A stretch of DNA of 64,000 bases from Hygrophila difformis (GCA_030278955.1 JAOANR010000006.1:12671915-12735914); one strand, 5' to 3'; numbered from the stretch's first letter, positions 1 through 12,920 are shown. A program made the numbers and translations. Notes: generated from the letters alone by a model not told the origin.

Positions 1-700
1 GGACCAAAATCAAGTCCAGCGTCGCAGTTTACGCCAAGTCAGTTTAAAAATTCATATAAAAGGCGATTGCTATGAAATTTAAACTGTAGATACTCAACAC
101 ATAGTTGAACAAGTTTCATGTTTTATACTTTCCAAAATAAGTATGGAAACATTTCAAAAATTGAGTTCTTTTCAGAACATGTATTCTGCCAGAAATTCAA
201 TAGTGACTCTATAATTTTCAACAGGTTTTAAAAATAGTAATTCGCGACCAAAAATTCTAAAATTTTACCACAAAGTAGATAACACATAGATAAATATTTT
301 TCATGAAGAAACCATTTGGCTTTGAGACGTTTAAGACCTTCAAAAATGTGGATTTCAGAAAACACTATCATTTCTTAGATTTCAACAAAAAGAGATTTCG
401 ACCTTTCGATAAAGCGGATCCCATAACTTTTTCATACGAGTTCTAAAAATTATAAAATTTTCCAGAAAGATACTCAACTCAATAAGGAAAGTTTTATGAA
501 GGAACCTTTGAGGGATAATGAACCAAAACAGTTTAAAAAGATGGATCTTTACGTAAACGAAAAACTGACAGATTTTGGTATAATGAGGGAATTCTAATTT
601 TGTACTCTTAAGACATGAATTGGGATCTCCAAAACTTGAAGTAGAGAGTGTTAACTTACTGGATTGATGTATAAGATCAAGGAGATTCAAAGATAATGGC
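1..700. repeat. Degenerate ~190-bp tandem repeat at the left edge
   Basis: Three diverged units can be lined up by a shared block (AGATACTCAACACATAG-like, then a TTTCATGAAG-like stretch) beginning near positions 87, 276 and 467, a spacing of about 190 bp. No reading frame is conserved. The repeat may extend left of the window. It could be decayed satellite or the repetitive untranslated part of an LTR retrotransposon; the sequence does not decide between these. Confidence 0.4.
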
Positions 701-779
701 CGTTACAATACAAGATTCGCACCACAAATTACGGGTTTCACTGAAATTCGACAAATAGAGGAAAATCAATTTATAGTAT

Positions 780-1260
780 AAAAATAAAAGATTTAGATCT
801 CTAAGATACAAGTTTACAAGGAGGATATCTTACTAACCAAGTGTTGAGAAGAGTTAGAACTCTAGAATGATGAAGGTTGTCAAGCCTACAAAACTCCACA
901 ATCCTTAAGATATGCTCACTATGTGGGAGAACTTGGAAGAATAGAATGGGTAGTGAATTTGGCTAATGAGATGGATGAGATTGGTGTGTTTGAAGGCTAG
1001 AAACTCCCTCTATTTATAGGCTAAGATTTGAACAATTGAACATGACACATTGTGAGAGTGATTACAACCTCACCAATCATCCAATTAAGTGTGTCTTGAG
1101 CAATAATGGTTAGAGTAGTTGTATCCACTCATTTGGTCCTTATAGCCTAACAAAGAGGCTATTAATTTGGGAGGCTATTAATTTTGCCCATCATGTTGTC
1201 TATTAACATAATGGTTTGCCTATTATGGAGGCTATTAATCTTGGTGGGTTCAAGAGATAA
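780..1260 (-). promoter_or_regulatory. Possible minus-strand LTR promoter remnant
   Basis: Read on the minus strand, 1001-1022 contains CTATAAATAGAGGGAG, a TATA box of the form common in plant LTR retrotransposons, followed by a transcribed-looking leader rich in CTT and CATC runs. LTR ends, primer-binding site and target-site duplication were not found, so this is only a suspected old LTR. No coding remnant is visible nearby. Confidence 0.3.
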
Positions 1261-2970
1261 TTGATCACCTTTATTTGCTAGCCATTCATCCAAGACACTT
1301 GTTAATCATGTTGATTTTTCAGCTATTTGTTTTGGAAGAAAATTTCTTGCAATTGCTTTTAACCTTATATTTGTGTAAGTAGTGTATCATGAAAATGATT
1401 GAAGTATTAGCTTGTCTAGAAAAATCATTATTCTTGCCATTATTTAGTGGCATGCATTTATACTCAATGAGTTGGATATGATAATATAATATTTATTTAT
1501 TTATTTCAAGTATTGTATTTATATTAATGTGCTTTCAAAAAGATAATAATATACTTGCATGGTTTTATTTTATTCACAACAATACTCAAACCACAAGTCT
1601 TCATGTCATCATTAAATAAAAATTAAAATCTATGAATATATTTTCTTATATATAAAAGTTAATTCTCATAGATTCACATAAAAACTCATATTTTTATTTT
1701 TATAAAAATTTATTCCATAATGAATATCAAAATACTTAAAATATTCACATACTATCCTCATAATAATTTTCAAGACCAATGTGTATATATATAAAAACTT
1801 ATATATATAATTTAAACAATAGATTTAAAAAATATTCCATAAACTATATAATTCTATTACCCATGATATTTAAATTCAATTTCTTTTGGAAAAGACAAAT
1901 CTATATATTATTAATACCATTAGTGGTCAACCAAGTCAACATTTAATGTGGTGTCTCCATTCTAAATTTCCAATTTTCTTAGATTTTTGCATTTTCTATT
2001 AATTAAATTTAGATTTTTGTATTTGTTATTTATTTACTATTTATTTATGTCAAAATATTTATTGATTTGGATATGAAAATCCTAATTTCCATTTTTAAAA
2101 AGATATGAAATTTTCAATTTATATGGAATTCCCATAATTACCAATTTTAAAAGATTTGAAATTTGAAATTTTTTATATTTGCATTTATTTATATTAGATT
2201 TTGGTTTTTTATTTATTTATATTTGATTTTTGCACTTTTTATTCCAACAATTTTTATTTTTACACAATTTTCAATTTTTAAAAGATATAAAATTTTTAAC
2301 TTATATGAAATTCCTACAATTTTTAGCTTTTAAAAGATTCAAATTTTAATTTTGTGTTTATTTATTTATTTATTTTAGACTTTAGCATTGTATTATTATT
2401 TTAGATTTTTGCATTATTTATTTATATATTTATTTTAGATTTTGCATTGTTTTATTCACATAATTTTCAGTTTTAAAAAGATATGGAATTTTTAATTTAT
2501 ATGGAATCAAGATATAGTTTGACACATTGTTATTAACTGGTTATTTTTTTTATTCGAAATATCAAAAAAGAAAAGCAAGACATAAATCATGGGATGGAAT
2601 TAATATTATTTATTTTAGTTACATAAAAAATAATAAAATAAAAAACTTAAATAGGCTACAAGAGGGGTGTGGTTTCCATTTTTGGACCATAATGAGGCGA
2701 TTTGAACAACATGTAGTCCGCTTTGGCCCTATTTGTGGGTCCGACGACCTTATAGTGGCCCAAAATTGTAAATGAAAAATTAATAGCTAAAATCTGAAAA
2801 TTGATAATTCTGATGGCCTAAAAAATTATTATCTCTAAAAATAATTCAAAACAAGTATAATTATTAAGAGAAATGTGATTCATATTCTTTGGATAATTAG
2901 TTTAAATTAAATTAATTATTTTCATAAAGCATATTATAAATAAAAGAATAATATTAGGAACTATTAATTT
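1261..2970. other. AT-rich stretch without recognisable genes
   Basis: Very AT-rich DNA with many TTTATTTATTT and TATATA runs. Short open frames (for example 2527-2775) show no known motif and no biased codon use. Nothing supportable was seen apart from simple-sequence richness. Confidence 0.6.
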
Positions 2971-5475
2971 AGTAACATCCCGAGTAATTAATTTAGAATT
3001 TATTAAATTAATTACTATTAAAGTCAATTTAAATTCCTAACCATTAATCAAATGTTAGGAAATGTTGGGCTTAAATTGCTTTAGTAAGATGGAGAATAAT
3101 AATAGTAGGGGAAGCCAAGCATTTAATATTAAGAAGAGGAGTACAATTAGTAGTAGAAAGAGAGCCCATGGATCAAGGCCCAAGCCCACTGGGCCGACCC
3201 GGGCCCGGCCCATCACCCCATGACCCGACCCGGAGAACCAAGACCCATTTTTATGCCCAAGGTCAGCCATTATACTCAAGAAGTCTTCATTTCTTCACAC
3301 CACACTATCAATTCCCGCTAGAGAGAGAGAGGGCCACTTTGGAGGCAATCTTGGAGAGCAAATGTTTGTGGGAATGCAAGGATGACTTAAGGATTGATAC
3401 TATACACTTGGGTAAGCTTATTTCTTCATTCACTTGTCAATTTTCTTAAGTTTTGAGTGGGTTTTGGGGTGGGAAAAGTGAGGTGACGAAAATTGGGGTT
3501 TATAAGGGTGTTCATAGAAATTGGCTTGGGAATGAGTTCAATTTTGGTAATTGACCCTTGCATGTTGGTAAGATAACAATTTTAGTTTCTTGCTTGCAAG
3601 AAATCTGAAATTTAGTGATGAATTGAGTAAATTGAGGAAGGAGGATGAGGATTGGAATGAAGGATCAAGTTTGACTTATTTTTCATGGGTGTAGATGCAA
3701 TTGAAGCTTGGAAAGTGAAGATTTCTCTCTATTGAGGATGTTTAGTTCGTGCATGTTCTAAAGGTATGAAACTTTATCTCTCATTTTGTTGTATTTGAGA
3801 ATGCTAACTTCAAAGTGAGGAGTTGAATGAAGAAGATGGAATTGGGAGAAGATAGTGATTTTAAGTTTAATTGGTGAATGTAGGAATTCATTGGTTGAAT
3901 TGAGCTTGGGATTGAAGAAATTGAAGTTGGGACATCAATGATCAAAGGCAAGGGATAGGATAATGCTTGATTTGAATAATGGTAGCAAGATGGGAAAATG
4001 AATTTTGTTTTTGGACAGTCAGCCTTGGCGTATTTCGACGCCAGAGAGCCATTCTTGGCGTCGCTAGCCTAGGCGACGCCAGGCAGGGGGAAAAATATTT
4101 TTTCCCTTCTTCAGTCCTGGCGTCAACTGACGCCAGGAGGCTCTTTTTGGCGTCGGCAGCCTTGCCGACGCCAGCTGTTGGAAATTCCCATTTTTCAGGG
4201 TTGGCGTTTATCTACGCCAGACATCATGTTTTGGTGTAGTTAGCCTTGTCTACGCCAGAAATTCAAATTTCATATTTTTGTGACTTCTTACTATTATATC
4301 TTCCTTGATATATGGTTATTGATGTTGGAGTATGTTGGAATTTACGAGATACGAACCTAGACAAATTCATAAGTTCATCTTATGTGATTATGCGTTAAAA
4401 TTGGAATTATATTGCGGTTGCCGTTATGCGAGGCTTAGCAAACCTCAGTCGTATATATATATGGATATGTTGAGTTATTCTATGTGCTTGATTGGGATTT
4501 ACTCCCTTGATTGGAATTGACTGTAGGGATATTCAGCTGATATCCCGGGTCTGTGTGATGTGCGTGTGGCACGATGCGGCAATTGGGGAGTGAACCATTT
4601 GCCATGACCCGCTAGACGCCGCTCTGGTTAGTGACGACTATCCGGCTCCCTCACCTATGTTATTGGCCCTGCGTAGGCTGTTCGTCCGCGGCGGGGGCGA
4701 CGTTGACGGGCAGTTCATTGTGATGGGAGAGGGTGGTGTCCTCTCGCCAATGATGACTGTCGACCATGATTATTAGGAAACGCGTTAGACATGATTAATT
4801 GCTGCATTTAGGATAGATAGACACATAGGTCATATCATTCATTTCATCATATCATAACATTTATTTGATTGCAGTGGTTGAAGCACCGGTATGGGACGGT
4901 GTGATGGTTTGCATTCTTTTACTTATTTATTTAATTACTTTGTTAATGTTTGACAGTAGTATGTGGTTGATGTATCCCCATCCCCCATTATTCTTCCCTT
5001 GCTCAGTACCCGTACTGACCCCCTGCTATTTTCTTTTATAGATACTCCTGAGGATGGCGCGGTGCATTGGGCATATTGAAGGGTTGGGGATGAGCGAACA
5101 TGTTTTATTCCCTTAAATGGTTTTTGCTCACTTAGCTAATGGACATATTATATGCTTTTATAGTTAATTATTCTGCATTGAGTTTTAATATAATTAGAAA
5201 TGCCTGTGAGCCGTAGTAGTTCAAGACTTCGATCTAGTACTGAGTTAATATGTTAACTGATAATTATGAGATTGATAGCAGGGCCGGATGCCCGGATATG
5301 TTGTTAATTTGATATATATATAATTACTATAATTATGGTGTGGTGGGATTTTTCTGATTCTTCAGGTACTCAGCTTCATGTTACAGACCCTAAGTTGACT
5401 GGCCAACAGCTTAGGTGATGTAGCACGGCAGTGACGTCACGGAAATTTTTGGTTTAAAATTTTCGGGACGTTACA
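2971..5475 (+). repeat. Left LTR of the LARD-like element
   Basis: This 2505-bp copy closely matches the right LTR along its whole length, with scattered substitutions. It contains a GC-rich block near 3180-3240, the hairpin array at 4025-4258 and a conserved GC-rich stretch near 4540-4760. It ends CGGGACGTTACA immediately before the primer-binding site. Confidence 0.88.
4025..4258 (+). repeat. Hairpin array in left LTR: 3 short+long hairpin pairs
   Basis: Six small palindromes of the form TTGGCGT...ACGCCAG follow each other, alternating a short loop (about 20 bp in all) and a longer one (about 28 bp, with an AGCCT core). The repeating unit is one short plus one long hairpin, about 80-90 bp. 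Three units are present here and four in the right LTR. Confidence 0.85.
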
Positions 5476-5478
5476 AAG

Positions 5479-5490
5479 TGGTATCAGAGC
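5479..5490 (+). other. Primer-binding site (tRNA-iMet type)
   Basis: TGGTATCAGAGC starts three bases after the left LTR end. It is the usual complement of the 3' end of initiator methionine tRNA used by many plant Ty1 and Ty3 elements. Confidence 0.85.
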
Positions 5491-8400
5491 GGTTTTACTC
5501 TAGTATGTGTTAAAATTTTGAAATAGCATGTGGTGAGATGTGCGGGGGTTGCATATAGAGTAGACTTGCATTGTTATATGTTAGAGTAATTATCTTATTT
5601 CACTCTTTCTTGTTCGTAAACTGCGCCATTTTGGGTTCGAGACATAGACATAGTTTTAGAGATAACTATGGCCGGACCGCAAAGATATCCTACGAGATCT
5701 ATATCTTTTCCCTGATGGCAACTTGTTTAGGAGTTGCCGGAAGATTATGGTGGTTGTTAATACTGCATTGTTATTGGTTATTCAGCCGATTTGTTATATC
5801 AGGATGGTATACGAGTCGCGTGCGGAAGCAACTGTAGGCGTCGGACCTCATAGCAACTTGAAGGGAAATATGGTAAGAAATAGCACGAGAAGTGAAATGT
5901 AGGGCTGGTCATCGACGACTCTTATTGTGGGCTCATAGTCAACGTTAGCGGATGGCGATCAATTGTTAGCACTAATAAGAACATCAGGAGAATAATGTCT
6001 CAGACATCTTTTAGAATCGAGCATCCCACAAAAGATTCTCCCTATTGCAATGATCGACAGAATCTAGACGGACAACAATTTTGGGACATCAAATCACAAC
6101 TTTTGCAATGATACATCCAGGCATGGATACAGCTAATGACGAGAGAATCAGAGACCTTATTGATACGGAGGTCGGACCGCAACGTTCCGCCACAATTCTT
6201 TCATTCCATCCTCAGAAGAGAATAATGCCTTTCTTTTATTTCACTTAATTCTTTTGAATGTTCCCTTGTCAACATCCTTACATCAGTCATTTTCCTTCGA
6301 GTTAATTCCCTTGGTTTGAAAATGCAAGTTGTAAGATTCTTTTCGAACCATGCCGATTGATGTTCGCTTATACACTCCAATGTTCCTTGTTCTGCTAATT
6401 ACACTCGCCGCCATAACCGGAGAATCTTATAACTATAGATAGAGTTCCTTAATTGAATTTGAATCTTTTATTTTTTTATTAAATTATTCCAGCTCGTTCT
6501 GTCATAGAACAATTTTTACTTTGTCTTTCCAAAGATGTATTGCTACTTCACTTCGGGAGTCCTTTGAGCTATTGTCTACTTGACCCTCTACCAGTGATTC
6601 TGGTCTTCTGCGAATACAGTTCAATCACATTCAATTGAGGCTCGTATTAACCGTGCGGACTAATGGGATTTGAATTGTTATGTTCTTTTACTTAATTATC
6701 CGTACTCATTCTATTATAGAATGACGAGTCTACTTTAAACCTGATAAACATGAGAGTGAATAGGGTTCTTTGAAACCTACTAATTATCACTGTCTATTTT
6801 CTAGTGAAATACATGAAAGCCATCAATTGTGCTTTTATGCGTGGTAGTATATCTGTAATAATGCTCATCACTTCAACTTGTTAACTGAAGCTTCTTTCTA
6901 AAGCATTTTTCTATAAAGGAAGATGATCTACTTATTTATCTTTCGGGTTTCCAAAACAGTAATGTCTGATTAATTAACATTTTTCCCTCCATTAGCATTC
7001 GAGGATATGGTTCTCGATGCTATCATGGAATTCCAGTATATTGGGAAACTCAACCTGGCTTTCTATTGTGAGATAGAAATCACTTGTTTATTTTGCAGGC
7101 TATAATTAGTTCCAGTCAAATCAAGGATATTCGTTGAAGATTGCAATGATGTCGCATATAGTATCCTCAACTCCGGAGACTTGGAAAAAGATTTATAATA
7201 GTATCGGGTGAAGATCACCAAGTTGGCAGTAAATAATCGGAACCGAACTGAGACAGAATGCGGGCCAATTTAAAGACTGAGTATCTGTCGTAGCAGTTAC
7301 GAGCAGTGGATATCATACCTCCATGCGAGAAGAAAGCTAAGAGCGTTATAGAACCAACGGATGGAAATTGTATATTAATAGGTTACACGAAGTGTTTTGT
7401 ACTAAAATTCGATTTGGCAAACAGGAAACCCGAGTAAATTCATCCAAGTTCCAGTGTTTCAACGGGGAAACTGCGAGGTTGAAAGGATAATTATGCGGCT
7501 TGATGTGTTGGAACCGGGAAATTGAGGTCAACAGTATGACACGATCTAGGAAAGTATTGTGTATCATAAAGGATACTTAAGAAAAGACGTAGAATGAGCT
7601 CAATACTCGCGAACTACAAACGTATGGAAAACCGTATTGAAGGATTAGTTACTGGATAAGATCTGTTAAACAAAGCATAAGATGTAGAATGTAAGAAAAG
7701 AAGTTGAGACAATGTATTAATGATAGATGAAAGTCGATGAATCTCTATGAAATTTCAAAGTCAATTCCCGTGTCATTAGAAAGGTCGCCCATAATTGTCA
7801 TGATCCTCTTATATCCACTCTCAAAACACAAGGAGCATCTAGATGTCGTTCGAGAGTCAATGGGGATGATAGTGTGGGCATTTGCGGAGCAAACGGGAAT
7901 GACCCTAGAAAATAGTAAAGTTGAATACATAAATCATCAAGTAGACAACCAGAATTGGCGAAATCCATCAGAGACATGGTGAAAGGATCGCCCATCAAGG
8001 TAGGACCTTCTTATCATCACCAGCAATACTCGGGGAATAGGTTGACTCTGTGTCAGAATCTACGAGAATAGAAGTGTAGATTCATGTGAAGAAAGAATAA
8101 CTTCTCGAAATGAGTACCGTGAATCTCTAGCTCATCGGGTGAAGACAGAAGTTGGTGAAATTTCTCAGAGGCAGGTCGAAAGGAACCCCAGACATGTAAA
8201 AGATTATGTTAACATGATGAAGTAAGGTGTGAATATGGATAAGAAATTGGGAGTGCAAGCTAAGTATCAAATCATAAGTCCGCTTGGGAAGTAAAGAAAA
8301 TCTGGAATCGGGTCTTTTGACTCAATAAGTCTGATGTAGACATGAACACATACGATAGATTCCACGTCATTCAGAGGAAATATAGTACATACTACGAGAG

Positions 8401-8510
8401 AACACCGCTTTTAATGTGTTGAGATAAGTGTATTAAAAGTCGCGAGCAATGAATCAATGATGGTGACCTCCTTAACCATATTCTCATGTCATTCGGGGAC
8501 GAATGATCTT
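5491..8510 (+). pseudogene. Decayed internal region with reverse transcriptase traces
   Basis: No long reading frame survives. Around 7780-8040 the plus strand still gives weak Ty3 reverse-transcriptase similarity: a SKHKEHLDVV block resembling the conserved region after the catalytic aspartates, followed by a degenerate counterpart of the stretch that leads to the FLGLAGYY motif. Only about 0.5 kb separates this from the right LTR, so RNase H and integrase appear to be deleted. Gag was not recognised. The call rests on motif order and position within the element and is tentative. Confidence 0.5.
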
Positions 8511-8523
8511 AAGGGGGAGAGAT
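8511..8523 (+). other. Polypurine tract of the LARD-like element
   Basis: AAGGGGGAGAGAT lies directly upstream of the right LTR start and fits the plus-strand primer of a Ty3 element. Confidence 0.8.
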
Positions 8524-11118
8524 TGTAACATCCCGAGTAATTAATTTAGAATTTATTAAATTAATTACTATTAAAGTCAATTTAAATTCCTAACCATTAA
8601 TCAAATGTTAGGAAATGTTGGGCTTAAATTGCTTTAGTAAGATGGAGAATAATAATAGTAGGGGAAGCCAAGCATTTAATATTAAGAAGAGGAGTACAAT
8701 TAGTAGTAGAAAGAGAGCCCATGGATCAAGGCCCAAGCCCACTGGGCCGACCCGGGCCCGGCCCATCACCCCATGACCCGACCCGGAGAACCAAGACCCA
8801 ATTTTTATGCCCAAGGTCAGCCATTATACTCAAGAAGTCTTCATTTCTTCACACCACACTATCAATTCCCGCTAGAGAGAGAGGGCCACTTTGGAGGCAA
8901 TCTTGGAGAGCAAATGTTTGTGGGAATGCAAGGATGACTTAAGGATTGATACTATACACTTGGGTAAGCTTATTTCTTCATTCACTTGTCAATTTTCTTA
9001 AGTTTTGAGTGGGTTTTGGGGTGGGAAAAGTGAGGTGACGAAAATTGGGGTTTATAAGGGTGTTCATAGAATTGGCTTGGGAATGAGTTCAATTTTGGTA
9101 ATTGACCCTTGCATGTTGGTAAGATAACAATTTTAGTTTCTTGCTTGCAAGAAATCTGAAATTTAGTGATGAATTGAGTAAATTGAGGAAGGAGGATGAG
9201 GATTGGAATGAAGGATCAAGTTTGACTTATTTTTCATGGGTGTAGATGCAATTGAAGCTTGGAAAGTGAAGATTTCTCTCCATTGAGGATGTTTAGTTCG
9301 TGCATGTTCTAAAGGTATGAAACTTTATCTCTCAGTTTGTTGTATTTGAGAATGCTAACTTCAAAGTGAGGAGTTGAATGAAGAAGATGGAATTGGGAGA
9401 AGATAGTGATTTTAAGTTTAATTGGTGAATGTAGGAATTCATTGGTTGAATTGAGCTTGGGATTGAAGAAATTGAAGTTGGGACATCAATGATCAAAGGC
9501 AAGGGGTAGAATAATGCTTGATTTGAATAATGGTAGCAAGATGGGAAAATGAATTTTGTTTTGGACAGTCAGCCTTGGCGTATTTTGACGCCAGGAAGCC
9601 ATTTTTGGCGTCAACAAGCCTAGTTGACGCCAGGCAGGGAAGCATTTTTTTTTCCCACCATTCAGTTCTAGCGTATTTTGACGCCAGAATGTCATTTTTG
9701 GCGTGAACAAGCCTAGTTGACGCCAAGCAGGGGAAAAATTTGCTCCACTTCCAGGGTTGGCGTTTTCTGACGCCAGAAGACTCTTTTTGGCGTCGATAGC
9801 CTTGCCGACGCCAGCTTTTGAAAATTTCCATTTTTCAGGGTTGGCGTTTATCTACGCCAGACTTCCTATTTTGGCGTAGTTAGCCTTGTCTACGCCAGAA
9901 ATGCAAATTTCATGTTTTTGTGACTTCTTACTATTATATCTTCCTTGATATATGGTTATTGATATTGGAACTTACGAGATACGAATCTAGATAGATTCGC
10001 AAGTTCATCTTATGTGATTATGCGTTAGAATTGGGATTATATTATGGTTGCCGTTATGCGAGGCTTGGCAAACCTCAGTCGTATATATATATGGATATGT
10101 TGAGTTCATCCTATGTGCTTGATTGGGATTTACTCCCTTGACTGGAATTGACCCATAGGGATATTCAGCTTATATCCCGGGTCTGTGTGATGTGTGTGTG
10201 GCACGATGCGGCAATTGGGGAGTGAACCCTTTGCCATGACCCGCTAGACGCCGCTCTGGTCAGTGACGACTATCCGGCTCCCTCACCTATGTTATTGGCC
10301 CTGCGTAGGCTGTTCGTCCGCGGCGGGGGCGACGTTGACGGGCAGTTCATTGTGATGGGAGAGGGTGGTGTCCTCTCGCCAATGATGACTGTCGACCATG
10401 GTTATTAGGAAACGCGTTAGACATGATTAATTGCTGCATTTAGGATAGATAGACATATAGGTCATATCATTCATTTCATCATGTCATAACATTTATTTGA
10501 TTGCAGTGGTTGAAGCACCGGTATGGGACGGTGTGATGGTTTGCATTCTTTTACTTATTTATTTAATTACTTTGTTAATGTTTGACAGTAGTATGTGGTT
10601 GATGTATCCCCATCCCCCATTATTCTTCCCTTGCTCAGTACCGTACTGACCCCTGCTATTTTCTTTTATAGATACTCCTGAGGATGGCGCGGTGCATTGG
10701 GCATATTGAAGGGTTGGGGATGAGCGAACATGTTTTATTCCCTTAAATGGTTTTTGCTCACTTAGTTAATGGACATATTATGTGCTTTTATAGTTAATTA
10801 TTCTGCCGTGAGTTTTCATATAATTAGAAACGCCTGTGAGCCGTAGTAGTTCAAGACTTCGATTTATTACTGAGTTAATATTTTAACCGATAATTATGAG
10901 ATTGATAGTAGGGCCGAATGCCCGGATATGTTGTTAATTTAATATATATATATATATATATTTAATTACTATAATTATGGTGTGGTGGGATTTTTTCTGA
11001 TTCTTCAGGTACTCAGCTTCGTGTTACAGACCCTAAGTTGACTGGCCAACAGCTTAGGTGATGTAGCACGGCAGTGACGTCACGGAAATTTTTGGTTTAA
11101 AATTTTCGGGACGTTACA
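8524..11118 (+). repeat. Right LTR of the LARD-like element
   Basis: This 2595-bp copy runs from TGTAACATCCCG to CGGGACGTTACA. It is 90 bp longer than the left LTR, the same as the length difference of the hairpin array (324 versus 234 bp). A short (AT)n tract near 10950 also differs, so small indels elsewhere must balance out. Confidence 0.88.
9575..9898 (+). repeat. Hairpin array in right LTR: 4 short+long hairpin pairs
   Basis: Eight TTGGCGT...ACGCCAG palindromes form four short/long pairs. The extra pair relative to the left LTR lies near 9600-9720. The hairpin stems have compensating variants (for example GTCAAC...GTTGAC and GTCGGC...GCCGAC stems), so pairing is kept while sequence changes. 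Confidence 0.85.
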
Positions 11119-11719
11119 TATTGTGAGTGCGAATAGATCCATCTGTAAATAAAGAAAAATTTTATTTTTTTAATCTATTTTTTAATAAATAATTCATTAG
11201 TTTATATTTTAATAGATTTGTAATTTACGGAATAACAAATATAAATACAGCTTTATTAGGAATTGAAAGGCTAACTGCTGCAAATTATATAAGTTTGAAA
11301 ATTTTCTCAGGAATGCCGATACTTAACGTCTGAAACATATAATTTATTGATACTGAAACATACATATTATAATAAGGAAGATATAAAGGCGGGTCATGCT
11401 AAGCTATTATCTTTCTTGACTGATGAACGTAATAATGTTTATAATAAAATAATGTATTAGTTGATAGTGATGATATTTGATATTTTTTCTTTACGTGGTG
11501 GAAATGATAAAATATTTATCAATAATTTATCTAGAAAAGTTATGTATAGCCCTTCGTGGAAGATGTGATATGGTTCTGCCTGTAGCATCCACAGGAATAG
11601 TATCCAGTGGACTGGATATTCTAAATTTAGTATTCAACTAGATTGTGACGAGAATTCTACCTGCAAAAAACTTACTACATGAAATTATTTAACCTCTCTT
11701 CTGAATAAAACAAAACTCA
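11119..11719. other. AT-rich spacer, nothing recognised
   Basis: Between the right LTR and the duplicated segment. No open frame, terminal repeat or RNA signature was recognised. Confidence 0.5.
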
Positions 11720-12110
11720 TTATTTAGGATAAAAATTCTTAATTGGTAGAATAATTTTGAGGCAGTTTGAATTAACCAAATTCTCCATTTGATTTCAGAG
11801 GAAAAAAATTCCCATCTCACAGTTGTTTTACTATGACTATTTTTTTTTAAAAAAAAACTCATTTGCACAATGAATATTTCATATACGCGATGGTAATTGG
11901 TAAAGCTGGTATTGATCTTGGAGATGTACAATTAGATGTGAAATTTCCAAATGATAATTTTATAAAATATACGGAAGATCATATAGCGGTATTTGTTCAG
12001 AGTACTGATGCAAATATGAACTGCACCATTTCAAATCCATATATTTTTAAAGATTATATTATACTAACTCATACCAATGATTTCTCTTACGATCAATGAT
12101 TATATCATGG
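11720..12110 (+). repeat. Unknown duplicated segment, copy 1
   Basis: This stretch and 12405-12920 are diverged copies of each other. Both begin with a TTCTTRATTGGTAGAATAA block. Both carry an open frame whose products share a GKA(x)I(x)(x)GDVQ core, an N-C-T pair and an IFKD stretch. Copy 1 can encode about 78 residues (11863-12099). I do not recognise the family; there is no signal peptide and no clear start context. It may be a decayed gene fragment carried by a transposon. Confidence 0.5.
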
Positions 12111-12404
12111 AACATATATCTACTAATGAAAATGTATATATATATATATATATATCAGTTCTAACAATATTTATTAAGATGATGAAAGTATAAGTAAAGC
12201 CAATGGATTATTTTCACTGGAATATCTATACATAATCAATTGTTCTGGATTACCGAAAAATATAGTTGAATGAGGGTTGCATAGTCATGCATCTTAGTAA
12301 TATAGATCCATTAAATAAATTATGCAATGTAAGTAGGTTAATCGTAACTAAGATGCAGAGCCATATAATTGAGGTTAAATTAATTTTCGAGAAACCATGA
12401 AAAT

Positions 12405-12920
12405 AGAAAATTCTTGATTGGTAGAATAAATATGAGCCTATCTGATTTAATCAAATTCCCCATACGATTTCAAATGAGAAAATTCTCACTCGCGGTTTGT
12501 TTTGCTATGATTATAAACAAAAGTCAATGTCAATATTTAAAGAATGTTTGACTTTATCTTCCAAAATAAATTTTTATCCATTAACATTTATGTTGAAATA
12601 TTTCGTGTCACTAGCAATATATGACTTAAAGTATTAACATAAAATTAAGAATGATTAACTCAACATAACACAAGAAATATTTACAATGAAATTTATATAT
12701 GACAAAAATTTTATAAAATTAATAATTGATGTAGGTAATGGTAAAGCTGTTATTGAATTTGGAGATGTACAATCAGTTGTGACATTTCCAGGTGATATTC
12801 TTATAAACTCTACGGGTGGTCCTATAACGGCAATTTTTTATAGTACATATACAAATATAAACTGCACCACTTATAATACAAACATTTTTAAGGATAGTAC
12901 TGTTATAGTAGCCTTACCAA
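12405..12920 (+). repeat. Unknown duplicated segment, copy 2
   Basis: Second copy of the unknown segment. Its open frame (12686-12961, 91 residues) begins MKFIYDKNFIK and shares the GDVQ and IFKD blocks with copy 1. Similarity at protein level seems better kept than at DNA level, which would hint at past coding constraint, but divergence is high and the family is unidentified. Confidence 0.5.

Larger units (their letters stand above)
2971..11118 (+). mobile_element. Ty3-type LTR retrotransposon with decayed interior (LARD-like)
   Basis: Two long direct repeats (2971-5475 and 8524-11118) have matching ends, TGTAACATCCCG and CGGGACGTTACA, which are near-perfect inverted repeats of each other. 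A primer-binding site complementary to initiator tRNA-Met (TGGTATCAGAGC) follows the left LTR, and a purine tract precedes the right LTR. These, with the ATTCGGGGACGAATGATCTT-like block just upstream of the right LTR, are typical of Tekay/Del chromoviruses. The interior is only about 3 kb and has no intact gag or pol. I found no convincing target-site duplication (left flank AATTT, right flank TATTG), and the first base of the left LTR is A instead of T. The element is probably non-autonomous. Confidence 0.85.

Noticed and set aside
3168..3449. Open frame in both LTRs beginning MDQGPSPLGRPGPGPS
   Set aside because: It comes from a short GC-rich LTR segment, is not kept in frame between the two LTRs, and has no domain.
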